Shown here piece after piece: positions 1 to 9,180 of a stretch of 48,621 nt of DNA. The notes below the pieces were generated by a model that did not search any database, had not been told where the DNA came from, and worked only from the letters and a program-made list of their open reading frames with translations. Made by a program: the position numbers and the translations under genes. Position 1 is the first letter of the stretch; each line of letters begins with the position of its first letter. The DNA comes from Tissierella pigra (GTDB lineage: Bacteria; Bacillota; Clostridia; Tissierellales; Tissierellaceae): contig NZ_VUNQ01000027.1 in the NCBI RefSeq assembly GCF_009695605.1, positions 1 to 48,621 of the forward strand. Reading direction: 5' to 3'.

Positions 1-21
1 TTCTGTTATAATTGTTTTCAT

Positions 22-90
22 AAGGAAAGATCCCTCCGATTTTTGTTTGTTATGGTAAACAACATTATATCAGAGGTCTTTCCTTTTTTC
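22..90 (+). terminator. Large branched hairpin with T-tract (terminator-like)
   Basis: Arms AAGGAAAGA (22-30) and TCTTTCCTT (77-85) pair. An inner CCTC/GAGG extension and a smaller TTGTTT/AAACAA hairpin sit in the loop, and a run of T follows. It probably ends a transcript entering from left of the window. The long branched loop is unusual for a plain terminator, so a riboswitch expression platform or the remnant of a repeat element is also possible. Confidence 0.5.
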
Positions 91-149
91 ATATTTACTT
101 GTCACAAATGTATTGTCTCATATCAAATAGTTTTTTAAAATAATTTTAT

Positions 150-228
150 TTCTAGAGAAGTCAAACATATGTGACACAGACCTCTGAAAAATTTTCCTCT
201 AAATAATGCTGTAATTTTTTTAAATTAT
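150..228 (+). repeat. Dispersed repeat, copy 1 (leader of helD-like gene)
   Basis: Bases 150-196 are identical to 48496-48542 in the same orientation, and the similarity continues in diverged form to about base 228 (TAATGCTGT is shared). The copy lies directly upstream of the helicase gene. Within this copy AGACCTCTG (178-186) and CATATGTGAC (166-175) are near inverted complements of CAGAGGTCT (71-79) and GTCACAAATG (101-110). That would fit the two ends of a decayed mobile element or MITE. No transposase remnant was recognised. Confidence 0.65.
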
Positions 229-249
229 TTATTATAAGGAGGTTATATC

Positions 250-2496
250 ATGAATAGAGATGGTCTTGAATGGAAGGTTGAAGATGAATGGCTGCAAGAA
301 GTACTTGAAGAAGCAGGGAAACAGTATGGTAAGAACAACCATTTAAAAGAAAAAATTAGAGAAGATGCCATTAGAACACAGAAGGAACTATGGGAGGAAG
401 TAGGTTCGGTTTCCATAGCAAACGGAATGGATCAAATCGCAGACTTTATGCAATTTATTAATTTTATGAGGACACAAAAGATAAGCCACGAATCAACTAG
501 AAAAATTCAAGAAAAATATGAGAAGGTACTCTCATCACCATATTTTGGGAGAATCGATTTTATTGAAGATGTGGAGAACAGGGCGGAGAAATATTATATA
601 GGAATTTCAAATCTTATTGATGACAATATTGATTTTCTTATATATGATTGGAGAGCTCCGATTTCTAGTATATTTTATGACTGTGAAATAGGGGAAGCTA
701 GTTATAAATGTCCAGAAGGTGTAATAGAAGGTGAGCTTACGCTGAAAAGACAGTATAAAATAAACAATGGAAAAATTGAATATATGTTTGATAGCAATAT
801 AAAAATAGATGATGAGATTCTTCAAGATATTTTAAGTAAAAGTACAGATAATAAAATGAAAACCATAGTGACAACGATACAAAGAGAGCAGAACAAAGTA
901 ATTCGTAATGAAAAATATAAAACTTTAATTGTTCAAGGTCCTGCCGGAAGTGGAAAAACTTCTATTGCCCTTCATAGAATTGCTTATGTCTTATATAGAT
1001 ATAGGGAAAAAATAACACCTGAAAATATAGTTATATTTTCACCTAATGAAATTTTTAATGACTATATATCTAATGTATTGCCAGAACTTGGAGAAGAAAA
1101 TATGTATCAAACCACATTTAAAGAATATATGGATGCTGCATTAGGTAATGAGTTCAAAAAGGAAAATTATTGTGAAATGATGGAGTATATTTTAGGTACA
1201 AAAAATGAATTAAACTATGAAAGTAGAATTTATAATATAGTATATAAATCTAGTGTAGAATTTGTAAACATATTAAAAGATTATGTGAAATATGTTGAGA
1301 AAACAGATAGAAAATTTTCAGATATAATCTTTAAAGATAAGCTAATAGTATCATCTAAAGATTTACAAGAGCTGTTTTTTAAAGAATATATGCCATTACC
1401 TTTAAAACGAAGGTTAAGAAAGATTAAGGAAAGGATACTTTTCTTATTAGAGCCTCATAAAAAAGATAGAATAAAGGAAATTGCTGTTGAATTAGAATAT
1501 ACAGGCTCATATGTAAATAAAAATGAAATATTAAGGGATAGTATAACTATTGTAAATGATGAAATGAAGGAAATATATAATGAAATAGATAAAATAACAG
1601 AATTTAGGTTAATAGAAATCTATAAAGAGTTCTTTGAAAAATTAGATATATTTTGTACCAATTCGAATATCTTAGATTGTAAAGAGAAGATTGATAAAAT
1701 TAGAAAGTATACATTAACAGGTTTAGAAAATAAAAGTCTCAACTATGAAGATCAAATAATCCTTCTATATTTTAAAATTATGTTTGGAGATATTTCAAAA
1801 ACATCTGAAATTAAATATGTAATTATTGATGAAGCTCAAGACTACACCCCTCTCCAATATGAAATTTTTTATCAACTTTTTGAATCTGCAAATATGACCA
1901 TATTAGGTGATTTAAATCAGTCTATTAATCCTTTTATGAACATAGGAGACTATAAAAATATCTCTCATATATTCCCCAAGGATAATACTTCTATAATAAA
2001 TTTAACTAAAAGTTATAGGTCTACAAAGGAAATAACAGAATTCTCTAGAAAAATTCTTAATAGTGAATTTATTAATGAAGGTATACAGCGAAAGGGAGAT
2101 AAACCTTTGTTACTAGGATTTACAAATGAAGAAGAAATAAAGCAAAAAATTCTTGAGGATATAAAAATATATAAGGATAAGGGATATAAATCCATTGGAA
2201 TAATAACAAGAACAGTAGAAGAAACAAAAGAAGTATATAATTATCTAAAGGATAAGGCTCATATTAATGCTATTATGAAAGATGATGATGAATTTATTAA
2301 TGATACTTTGATAATACCAATATATCTTGCTAAGGGATTAGAATTTGATGTTGTGCTTATTTATAATGTAGGAAATGAAAATTACTCATGTGAGGAGGAA
2401 AAGCTTCTTCTTTATACGGCTTGTACTAGAGCCCTTCATATTTTATGTATATATTATTCAGGAAATTCCACGCCATTACTGAAAGAAGTATTATAG
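250..2496 (+). CDS. helD: HelD-like UvrD/Rep-family helicase (RNA polymerase recycling ATPase)
   Basis: 748-residue superfamily 1 helicase-like ATPase. Walker A GPAGSGKT is at residues 230-237 and the Walker B DEAQD at 527-531. A C-terminal UvrD-like segment carries LAKGLEFDVV and YTACTRA. The N-terminal region contains the YIGI...YDWRAP...IFYD stretch characteristic of HelD (B. subtilis YvgS), which binds RNA polymerase and releases it from stalled complexes rather than acting as a general helicase. HelD length is usually 700-780, so the gene looks complete. The ATG follows AAGGAGG with good spacing. It stands alone behind a dispersed repeat. The family assignment is firm; the RNA polymerase role is taken from characterised homologues. 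Confidence 0.88.
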   Translation: MNRDGLEWKVEDEWLQEVLEEAGKQYGKNNHLKEKIREDAIRTQKELWEEVGSVSIANGMDQIADFMQFINFMRTQKISHESTRKIQEKYEKVLSSPYFGRIDFIEDVENRAEKYYIGISNLIDDNIDFLIYDWRAPISSIFYDCEIGEASYKCPEGVIEGELTLKRQYKINNGKIEYMFDSNIKIDDEILQDILSKSTDNKMKTIVTTIQREQNKVIRNEKYKTLIVQGPAGSGKTSIALHRIAYVLYRYREKITPENIVIFSPNEIFNDYISNVLPELGEENMYQTTFKEYMDAALGNEFKKENYCEMMEYILGTKNELNYESRIYNIVYKSSVEFVNILKDYVKYVEKTDRKFSDIIFKDKLIVSSKDLQELFFKEYMPLPLKRRLRKIKERILFLLEPHKKDRIKEIAVELEYTGSYVNKNEILRDSITIVNDEMKEIYNEIDKITEFRLIEIYKEFFEKLDIFCTNSNILDCKEKIDKIRKYTLTGLENKSLNYEDQIILLYFKIMFGDISKTSEIKYVIIDEAQDYTPLQYEIFYQLFESANMTILGDLNQSINPFMNIGDYKNISHIFPKDNTSIINLTKSYRSTKEITEFSRKILNSEFINEGIQRKGDKPLLLGFTNEEEIKQKILEDIKIYKDKGYKSIGIITRTVEETKEVYNYLKDKAHINAIMKDDDEFINDTLIIPIYLAKGLEFDVVLIYNVGNENYSCEEEKLLLYTACTRALHILCIYYSGNSTPLLKEVL

Positions 2497-2571
2497 TGTA
2501 TTATTATGATTAATCTAATGAAATAAAGGATATTAATATGGTATTATAATTAATCATTGAAGGAGCATAAT

Positions 2572-2943
2572 ATGAAACTATTTAATCTATTATTTATAAC
2601 AATGGGAGTTGTTTTTACAGGGTTAGGTATGATAGGGGTACTGCTGCCAGTATTACCTACTACACCTTTTCTAATACTTGCTTCTATATGTTTTATGAGG
2701 AGTTCGGATAAGTTTGATAGATGGTTGAGGGGCACACAAGTTTACAAAAATTATGCTGAGGACTTTGTGAATGATAGATCTATGACTTTAAAGAGAAAGG
2801 CAAAGTTAATGTTATTGTCAGATGCCATGTTATTATTCCCATTAATAAGGCTGAACAATTTATACCTTAGATTGTTTATTATTACAATCATAGCAGTTAA
2901 ATATTGGTACTTTATATTTGTAATAGAAACTAAAAAGGAATAG
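2572..2943 (+). CDS. DUF454 (YbaN-like) small membrane protein
   Basis: 123 residues matching the DUF454/YbaN family: an N-terminal hydrophobic segment with GLGMIGVLLPVLPTTPF, then the conserved FMRSSDKFDRWL region and a C-terminal pair of membrane segments. It is probably an inner-membrane protein of unknown function. An upstream in-frame TTG at 2557 is rejected because AAGGAG (2560-2565) lies just upstream of the ATG at 2572, with suitable spacing. It lies 75 bases after helD and could be cotranscribed with it. A perfect bidirectional hairpin follows. Confidence 0.8.
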   Translation: MKLFNLLFITMGVVFTGLGMIGVLLPVLPTTPFLILASICFMRSSDKFDRWLRGTQVYKNYAEDFVNDRSMTLKRKAKLMLLSDAMLLFPLIRLNNLYLRLFIITIIAVKYWYFIFVIETKKE

Positions 2944-2965
2944 GATATTTGTAATAAAATGTTTT

Positions 2966-3007
2966 AAAATAACAGTGGATTTGCTACAAAAAATCCACTG
3001 TTATTTT
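2966..3007. terminator. Bidirectional terminator
   Basis: Perfect 16-bp inverted repeat (arms 2966-2981 and 2992-3007, core AACAGTGGATT) with A/T tracts on both sides. It separates the convergent DUF454 and AraC-type genes and can serve both. Confidence 0.85.
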
Positions 3008-3009
3008 AT

Positions 3010-3909
3010 TTATATCTTTTTAATTGGAATATAAATATCCATAGAGATTTTTTCATATTCCCAAGGGTGACAACGTTCATCATAGAATTCAAAGTCTAGC
3101 TTAGAGTCATCAATTTCATAGCCAGAGTTTGGAAACCATTCTTCTAGAATATATTTCCAAGTACCCTTAATTGAATTTATAAAGCTACCATCATCTGAAT
3201 TTACAGAAGGAGTTGTAAATACGGCATAGGTTGCAGCAGGTACTTCAAGTGTATACATGTCGGCAGTTGCTTGGTCAAAGCTGGTAACTTTTATACCTAA
3301 TACATAAGAAAACTCATCGGTTTCCATATTGGTATTTACACAAATGCCATATTCACCATGTATAGGAGGATTTTGTGTCTTATATAAATGTGCTTCCTTG
3401 CCTTCTATATTACATTGATCCCAAAAAGCAGGAATATCCCTAGAGTGAGCATTATTTCTCAATGTAGTTTTAAACTCATATCCTACTATTTTAAAAGAAT
3501 CTTTATTTACTATTTTAGGTTGCATTATAATACCTCCAATTTTATTTATTTTAATTTTCTTTAAGTCTACTTTTTGCGGAAAACCTACTGGTGCGTGTAG
3601 TCTATAAAAACTTGGTGTATATCCAAAACATTTTTTAAAAGCCTTGGTAAATCCAGCATGAGTTTCAAAGCCTAAATCTAAGGCAATATCAAATATTTTT
3701 TTATTATTACTAAGTTCAGAAAGGGCATATTGAAGTTTTCGCCTTGTTACATACTCCATAACGGGAACTCCAACGAAACTATGGAAAATTCGATAGTAGT
3801 GATAGGTAGAGAAGCCAGCAATTTCTGCTAATTTATCAACTGTAATTTTTTCATTAATATGATTATCGATATAATCTATGGTTTTTTGGATTAAATCTAT
3901 ATAGTCCAA
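3010..3909 (-). CDS. AraC-family regulator with GyrI-like effector domain
   Basis: 299 residues. Residues about 3-100 form the two AraC helix-turn-helix motifs (IAGFSTYHYYRIFHSFVG and FETHAGFTKAFKKCFGYTP). From about residue 128 the protein is a GyrI-like/SOUL-type small-molecule-binding domain ending in DERCHPWEYE...DIYIPIKK. This architecture is that of Rob/BltR-style regulators that sense hydrophobic or drug-like ligands; the ligand here is unknown. The start is taken as TTG at 3909 because AAAGGAGG (3917-3924) lies 7 bases before it; the longer reading would place that Shine-Dalgarno inside the coding region. No drug exporter adjoins it on this strand. Confidence 0.85.
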   Translation of the reverse strand: MDYIDLIQKTIDYIDNHINEKITVDKLAEIAGFSTYHYYRIFHSFVGVPVMEYVTRRKLQYALSELSNNKKIFDIALDLGFETHAGFTKAFKKCFGYTPSFYRLHAPVGFPQKVDLKKIKINKIGGIIMQPKIVNKDSFKIVGYEFKTTLRNNAHSRDIPAFWDQCNIEGKEAHLYKTQNPPIHGEYGICVNTNMETDEFSYVLGIKVTSFDQATADMYTLEVPAATYAVFTTPSVNSDDGSFINSIKGTWKYILEEWFPNSGYEIDDSKLDFEFYDERCHPWEYEKISMDIYIPIKKI

Positions 3910-4162
3910 AGAATTTCCTCCTTTAAACAATTAGTTTCTGTACGGTAACTATATATTAACATATTTACTGATGAAATCCTTTTCCTGTTTTGCTAATATA
4001 AAGAATTATTATTTTAAGTTTAAATTTATAAAACAAAACTATTTGTGGCATTGGATAGATTATTTGATTATGCTATAGTTAAATTATCAAGATTTTGATT
4101 ATATAAATAATAATCTCTAATTAAAAGAGATATAAATAGTATTTTGAAAGGGGTATATTACA

Positions 4163-4960
4163 ATGTTTAATAAATTAAGTTCAATTAAAACATTAAATAA
4201 CCAATTAATTTTATTTCATTCTGATGACCATATTGCTTTTGTTACAGATAAAGTAGATACCTCTTATCATAGTCATAATTACATTCAGATAACTATTGGA
4301 TTTGAAAAAGATTTTTGTATTACTATAGAAAAGGAATCTTTTTATATAAGAGGAGTTATTTTAGATTCTAATATTAGCCACAAATTACAAGGATATGATG
4401 AATGGTAACTATATCTATTGATTAATCCAGAATCTATATTGGGAGAAACAATAAAGAGAAAGTTCTTATGTGAAAAAGAATTATATTTAATAGATCATAA
4501 GGAAATAAAAGAAAGTATTAACTTAAATATTCAATCAACATATGAGAGATTTGGTTTAATTGAATATAATGAACTTATAAAGAATATTAGAGGAATTTTA
4601 GGATTGAAAAATTATCATTTGAACCATACAATAGACAATAGGATACAGAAGATTTTAGTATATATAGAGGCTTATTCCTTGGAAAAATTGACAGTTAAGG
4701 AATTAAGCAATATGATTTTTTTATCAGAAAGTAGATTATCCCATTTGTTCAAAGATGAAATAGGTATATCGTTGACCAGTTATATTCTTCATAAAAAGAT
4801 TGAAAAAACTTTTTATCTAATACTTAAGGGAATGAATATTACTGATGCTGCAATAGAAGCTGGATTCAGCAGTTCTTCTCATTTTACCAATAGCGTTCGT
4901 GATAAACTGGGAATGACTCCAAGTATAATTATAAAAAATAGCAGATATATGCAAGTATAA
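4163..4960 (+). pseudogene. AraC-family regulator split by an in-frame stop codon
   Basis: Two stretches in the same frame are separated only by TAA at 4406-4408. The first (81 residues, ATG at 4163 after GAAAGGGG) carries an N-terminal cupin-like sensor region with a YHSHNY histidine pair. The second continues without frame change as LYLLINPESILGE and ends in a complete AraC HTH domain (ELSNMIFLSESRLSHLFKDE and AAIEAGFSSSSHFTNSVRDK). Both halves are otherwise intact, so a single C-to-T change of a CAA glutamine codon would explain it. It is called a pseudogene. Re-initiation at the TTG at 4418 could still make a free DNA-binding half, but no clear Shine-Dalgarno precedes it. A sequencing error is also possible. 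Confidence 0.8.
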
Positions 4961-5001
4961 TTATAAGAGACACCTTATAATAAATTAAAAAAGGTGATTA
5001 T

Positions 5002-5727
5002 ATGGATATATATTTAAAAGAAACAAGATTATTAGATTTCAATAATCTATCTGTTCAGAAATTAATTGAAGAGAAAGGATGGAAGGAATTAGAAGAAAAC
5101 CATAAGATAAGAGAAGTTTATAGTTTTGTACGAAATGAAATTAAGTTTGGGTATAATAAAGGTGATGATATAATTGCCTCAGAGGTTTTAAAAGATGGGT
5201 ATGGACAGTGTAATACAAAAAGTATACTTTTAATGGCTTTATTAAGGACATTAGATATTCCTTGCAGGATTCACGGATTCTATATTGATAAAAAGATGCA
5301 GAAAGGAGCACTAACGGGAATCACCTATTTATTTGCTCCTAAGAAAATAGTTCATGCTTGGACTGAAGTATATTTTAATCATGAGTGGATAGCTTTAGAA
5401 GGTGTAATTATTGATGAAGATTATCTTAATCAAGTAAAAGATAAACTTTATAACTTAAATAATGGATATATAGGCTATGGAATTTCTGTAAAAGATAAAG
5501 AAAAAATAAATACTTGTTGGCAAGGAAAAAGCACATATATTCAAAGTTTTTCCATTACAGAGGATTTAGGAATTTTCAATAGCCCAGATGACTTCTTTCT
5601 CAAATTTAATAATACAAATAATGGATTTAAAAGATTTTTATTTGATGTTTTGAGAAAGAGAATTAATAAAAAACTAGAGATAATAAGAAGCAGTAGTTAT
5701 GATGAAAAAATTAGTAAAAGTAGATAA
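5002..5727 (+). CDS. Transglutaminase-like (papain-fold) protein
   Basis: 241 residues, cytoplasmic (no signal peptide). The transglutaminase-core motif GYGQCNTKSILLMALLRTLDIPCR supplies the catalytic Cys at about residue 73, followed by HAWTEVYFNHEW with the His. The usual third residue lies in ALEGVIID, where Glu or Asp would have to serve. Members of this superfamily are usually cysteine peptidases or amidases. The gene follows the broken AraC-type regulator by 41 bases on the same strand, so that regulator may once have controlled it. Substrate unknown. Confidence 0.8.
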   Translation: MDIYLKETRLLDFNNLSVQKLIEEKGWKELEENHKIREVYSFVRNEIKFGYNKGDDIIASEVLKDGYGQCNTKSILLMALLRTLDIPCRIHGFYIDKKMQKGALTGITYLFAPKKIVHAWTEVYFNHEWIALEGVIIDEDYLNQVKDKLYNLNNGYIGYGISVKDKEKINTCWQGKSTYIQSFSITEDLGIFNSPDDFFLKFNNTNNGFKRFLFDVLRKRINKKLEIIRSSSYDEKISKSR

Positions 5728-5823
5728 TATTTAAAGTTTCTTATATTAGGCTAGAAACATATAAGTTATTTAGAATATGATACCTTATTATTTAATGGTT
5801 ACAATAGTGAGAATAATAGTATT

Positions 5824-5856
5824 AGAAAATCATTACGTTAATTGAAGTGATTTTCT
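5824..5856. other. 9-bp inverted repeat upstream of yjjI
   Basis: AGAAAATCA (5824-5832) and TGATTTTCT (5848-5856) are perfect inverted arms separated by 15 bases, with no T-tract after them. The position, 83 bases before the yjjI start, fits an operator or a leader hairpin. Nothing else was recognised in 5728-5938 apart from TATAAT-like sequences at 5895-5900 and 5913-5918. Confidence 0.35.
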
Positions 5857-5938
5857 GTATATTAAAGGTACTTTTATATTTCTTTTGTTTATTATATAAT
5901 AAATAAAAGAGGTATAATCTATTTATGGAGGTTATGAA

Positions 5939-7471
5939 ATGGAAATTTTCGATAAAGTTGAAGATATAAAAAGAGAAGTTATGAACACATTAGAAAATCA
6001 ATCCTTAACATATGAACAACAAACCTATAGATTAGCAAAAATTGCAGAAAATATTATGGATTATCCAGTATCAAAGGATGATTTATTCTATGAAATGTAT
6101 AATGAGGGAAAGATATGTGACTTAGATGAGGGACACGCTCCCTATGCTCCTAGATATATATTACCTGACTATGAAAAACTTTTAAGAGAAGGCTCAGAAT
6201 TTTTAAGATTGACTCCAGCTAAAAATTTAAAACAGGCTATAAATAGTCTTTTAATATTCTATCATCATGTTCCAAGTATAACAAGATTTCCAGTATATAT
6301 AGGGTCTTTGGATACGCTTTTAGAACCTTTTATAGATGAAGTAAATGATGATGTCATAGAAGAAATCAAACTATTTTTAATTCAATTAGATAGAACTATA
6401 AATGATTCCTTCTGTCATGCAAATATTGGTCCATATGAAACAAAAGTTGGAAATATTATTTTAGATATTATTGATGAGCTGCAAAATGTAACACCAAATA
6501 TGACACTTCTATATGATTCAGAAATAACTCCAGATACTTTCGCTGAAAAGGCTATTAAAGCTTCGTTAAACACCGCCAATCCAGCCTTCGCAAATTTATC
6601 ATATTATAAAAAAGATTTCAATGAGGTTCCCTTTGGAATTGCAAGTTGCTATAATGCTTTACCAACTACAGGTGGTGCATTTACATTATCAAGAATTAGA
6701 CTAAATAAAATAGCAGATGATTCTAAAGGTATAGATGATTTTATAAATGGAGAGCTTCCTAAAGTTGTAGATACCTTAGTACACTTTATGGAGAGTAAAA
6801 TTGATTTTTTAGTAAATAAAACATCTTTTTTCAAAAGTAGCTTTTTAATTAGAGAAGGATTTGTTAAGATTGAAAACTTTGTAGGATTATTTGGAGTTGT
6901 AGGACTTCATGAATGTATTGAAATCTTATCAGCTAAAGAAGGTAAAACTTTTGTACTAGGTACTGATAAAGAAGCAGAAGAATTAGGAATAAAGATTATG
7001 GATAAAGTGGAGGAATTGGTAAATAAGTTTACTTCAAAATATTCTCCTGTATGGAATAGCAAGTTTATGCTTCATGCCCAAGTAGGAGCAGCCAATGACA
7101 AAGGTACAACAGCAGGTACAAGAATTCAAATTGGTAAAGAACCTGATTTATATCAGCATATTAGAACGGCCGCAAGATTACAGCAATATTTTCCATCAGG
7201 AACGGGAGACCATTTTCCATTTGAAAGTACAGCAGAAAAGAATCCAAAGGCTATTTTAGATATATTTAAGGGAGCTTTTAAACTAAATATGAGATATATT
7301 TCTTGCTATAAGGAAGATGGAGACTTAATTCGAGTTACAGGTTATCTTGTGAAGAAATCTGACCTTGAAAAATTCAATAGAGGAGAACAAGTGTCATATG
7401 ACACAGTTCAATATGCACAAGACCCACTAAATGATTATGGAATTTTAGAAAGAAAGGTACAAAATGTGTAA
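5939..7471 (+). CDS. yjjI: YjjI-family glycyl radical enzyme
   Basis: 510 residues, typical of the short YjjI branch of glycyl radical enzymes (pyruvate formate-lyase-like fold, DUF3029). The predicted thiyl-radical cysteine is C237 in GIASCYNALP, and the C-terminal glycyl radical motif RVTGY places the radical at G468. Such enzymes are oxygen-sensitive and act in anaerobic metabolism; the YjjI substrate is not established. The start at 5939 is supported by GGAGG at 5927-5931. The gene overlaps its dedicated activase by 8 bases, the normal arrangement for this pair. Confidence 0.9.
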   Translation: MEIFDKVEDIKREVMNTLENQSLTYEQQTYRLAKIAENIMDYPVSKDDLFYEMYNEGKICDLDEGHAPYAPRYILPDYEKLLREGSEFLRLTPAKNLKQAINSLLIFYHHVPSITRFPVYIGSLDTLLEPFIDEVNDDVIEEIKLFLIQLDRTINDSFCHANIGPYETKVGNIILDIIDELQNVTPNMTLLYDSEITPDTFAEKAIKASLNTANPAFANLSYYKKDFNEVPFGIASCYNALPTTGGAFTLSRIRLNKIADDSKGIDDFINGELPKVVDTLVHFMESKIDFLVNKTSFFKSSFLIREGFVKIENFVGLFGVVGLHECIEILSAKEGKTFVLGTDKEAEELGIKIMDKVEELVNKFTSKYSPVWNSKFMLHAQVGAANDKGTTAGTRIQIGKEPDLYQHIRTAARLQQYFPSGTGDHFPFESTAEKNPKAILDIFKGAFKLNMRYISCYKEDGDLIRVTGYLVKKSDLEKFNRGEQVSYDTVQYAQDPLNDYGILERKVQNV

Positions 7472-8300
7472 GACAGCTACTATTAATAAAATAATACCAA
7501 TGTCTTTAGTTGATGGACCTGGAAATAGAACAGCTATATTCTTCCAAGGGTGTAATTTTAACTGCAGTTATTGTCATAATCCTGAAACCATAAAAAAATG
7601 TATTAACTGTGGAGAATGTGTTAGTCATTGTCCAGTTGGAGCATTAAAGATGATTGATGGAAAAGTACTTTGGGATGAAAATAAATGTATAGACTGTGAT
7701 ACTTGTATTAAGGTTTGTCCCCATGGTTCTACTCCAAAGACTTACGAATATACAGTAGATGACCTTATGGAGAAGATAGAGGAAAATATTCCATTTATAG
7801 AGGGAATAACCACAAGTGGTGGAGAATGTACATTAAATTTTGAATTTCTAGAGAAACTCTTTATTAAAGTAAAATCATTGGGGCTTACTAGTCTTGTAGA
7901 TACAAATGGTTTTATTTCCCTTAAAAGTCCAATGATGGAGGGATTAGTCAAGGCTGCAGATGGGTTTATGCTTGATATAAAGTCTATGAACGAGGAGGAG
8001 CATATTAACTTAACTGGAAGACCAAATAAAACTGTAATTGAAAATGCAGTATACCTTGCTAGTATAGGAAAACTTCAAGAAATCAGAACAGTTCTTATTG
8101 AAGGAAATAAAAATAGGGAGACTGTAGAAAATATAACAAAACTTTTGCAACCTTACCCTAATATTACCTATAAACTAATAAGTTATAGGCCCTTTGGAGT
8201 AAGAGAAGAGTTTTTACAATTAAAATCCATAGAAAAAAAACAAAAAGAAGAATTAAAAGAAATAGCCATAATGAATGGAATAAAGGTTATAGATTGTTAA
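7464..8300 (+). CDS. yjjW: YjjW-family glycyl radical enzyme activase
   Basis: 278-residue radical-SAM enzyme. C30, C34 and C37 form the CX3CX2C site for the catalytic 4Fe-4S cluster. An inserted ferredoxin-like domain has two further cluster sites (C46, C49, C52, C56 and C75, C78, C81, C85), typical of glycyl radical activases other than PflA. TSGGECTLN is the GGE-type SAM-binding motif. It would abstract a hydrogen from the glycine of the adjacent YjjI. The start ATG overlaps the yjjI stop, implying translational coupling. Confidence 0.92.
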   Translation: MCKTATINKIIPMSLVDGPGNRTAIFFQGCNFNCSYCHNPETIKKCINCGECVSHCPVGALKMIDGKVLWDENKCIDCDTCIKVCPHGSTPKTYEYTVDDLMEKIEENIPFIEGITTSGGECTLNFEFLEKLFIKVKSLGLTSLVDTNGFISLKSPMMEGLVKAADGFMLDIKSMNEEEHINLTGRPNKTVIENAVYLASIGKLQEIRTVLIEGNKNRETVENITKLLQPYPNITYKLISYRPFGVREEFLQLKSIEKKQKEELKEIAIMNGIKVIDC

Positions 8301-8317
8301 AACAATCTATAACCTTT
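8282..8317 (+). terminator. Perfect hairpin overlapping the yjjW stop
   Basis: Arms 8282-8298 and 8301-8317 (core GGTTATAGATTGTT) form a 17-bp perfect stem with a 2-base loop that includes the yjjW stop codon. The flanks are A/T but only a short T run follows, so it may be a weak terminator or a 3'-end protecting stem. Confidence 0.6.
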
Positions 8318-8388
8318 AAAAATTTGTTCCTTTTTCTGATAATTTACATATACTAAGGGTAAGTATAAACTGGGAAAGGAGTGATTTT

Positions 8389-9168
8389 ATGTGGAGTAGA
8401 GAGTATATTAAGAATTATGCTAAAGATTTTTTAAGGAAACATTATTGGAAAGCATTTTTAGTATGTCTTATTGTATCCATATTAAGTGGAGGTGGGAATG
8501 GAGGGGGTAGTAACTCAACAAGAACTTCCGAAAGATATTATCAAGAACAAACGATTCATGAATTTAGAGATGGAGTCATGTTTGAAACTAAGAATCCCAT
8601 GTTAAACTTTATGCTGAGAAGATTAGGAAGAACTCCCTTGTTTTATTTAACTTGGGGAAGTATTGCAATGGCAGCTATTATATTGACAATACTAATGGTA
8701 ATTATAGGGTATAATCTTGAAGTAGGACAAAAAAGATTTTTCTTAAAAGGATTTAGAGATGATTTTGATGTTAATGTAGGAAATTTATTTTCTACATTTA
8801 ATTCTTATGAATATCTAGGAATTATAAAGACACAATTTTTAAGGGGATTATATAATTTCCTATGGTTTTTTGCCTTAATAATACCTGGTATAATAAAATC
8901 CTATGAATACAGTATGGTACCATATATTTTAGCAGAGGAACCTAATTTGCCATCTAATGAAGTAATTGGAAGAAGTATAGAGATTACAAATGGACATAAA
9001 TGGGATATGTTTGTATTGGATTTATCTTTTTTAGGTTGGTATATTTTAGGTTTAATTTTCTTTGGAATAGGTGGAATTTTTGTAAATCCTTATAAGGAAG
9101 CTACCATGGCAAAATTATATAATATTTTATCTGGAAATGATAGTATAGATGGAGAAGTATTGGAATAA
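8389..9168 (+). CDS. DUF975 family membrane protein
   Basis: 259 residues with the DUF975 pattern: a charged N-terminus (WSREYIKNYAKDFLRKHYWKAF), a hydrophobic segment, a Gly/Ser-rich loop, and then several membrane helices including LTWGSIAMAAIILTILMVII and a conserved region LRGLYNFLWFFALIIPGIIKSYEYSMVPYILAE (given here by its start and end: about residues 145-180). Function is unknown. AAAGGAG precedes the ATG. The diguanylate cyclase gene follows after 12 bases, so the two probably form one transcript. Confidence 0.75.
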   Translation: MWSREYIKNYAKDFLRKHYWKAFLVCLIVSILSGGGNGGGSNSTRTSERYYQEQTIHEFRDGVMFETKNPMLNFMLRRLGRTPLFYLTWGSIAMAAIILTILMVIIGYNLEVGQKRFFLKGFRDDFDVNVGNLFSTFNSYEYLGIIKTQFLRGLYNFLWFFALIIPGIIKSYEYSMVPYILAEEPNLPSNEVIGRSIEITNGHKWDMFVLDLSFLGWYILGLIFFGIGGIFVNPYKEATMAKLYNILSGNDSIDGEVLE

Positions 9169-9180
9169 AGGAAGATAATA

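Larger units (their letters stand above)
1..249 (+). other. Gene-free leader region at window start
   Basis: No gene is seen here; the region holds the branched terminator-like hairpin (22-90) and dispersed repeat copy 1. Whatever gene ends left of base 1 cannot be named. Confidence 0.5.

Noticed and set aside
4418-4960. Second AraC half as an independent gene
   Set aside because: It is in frame with the upstream half, lacks a Shine-Dalgarno and begins in the middle of the sensor-linker region; one nonsense codon explains the split.
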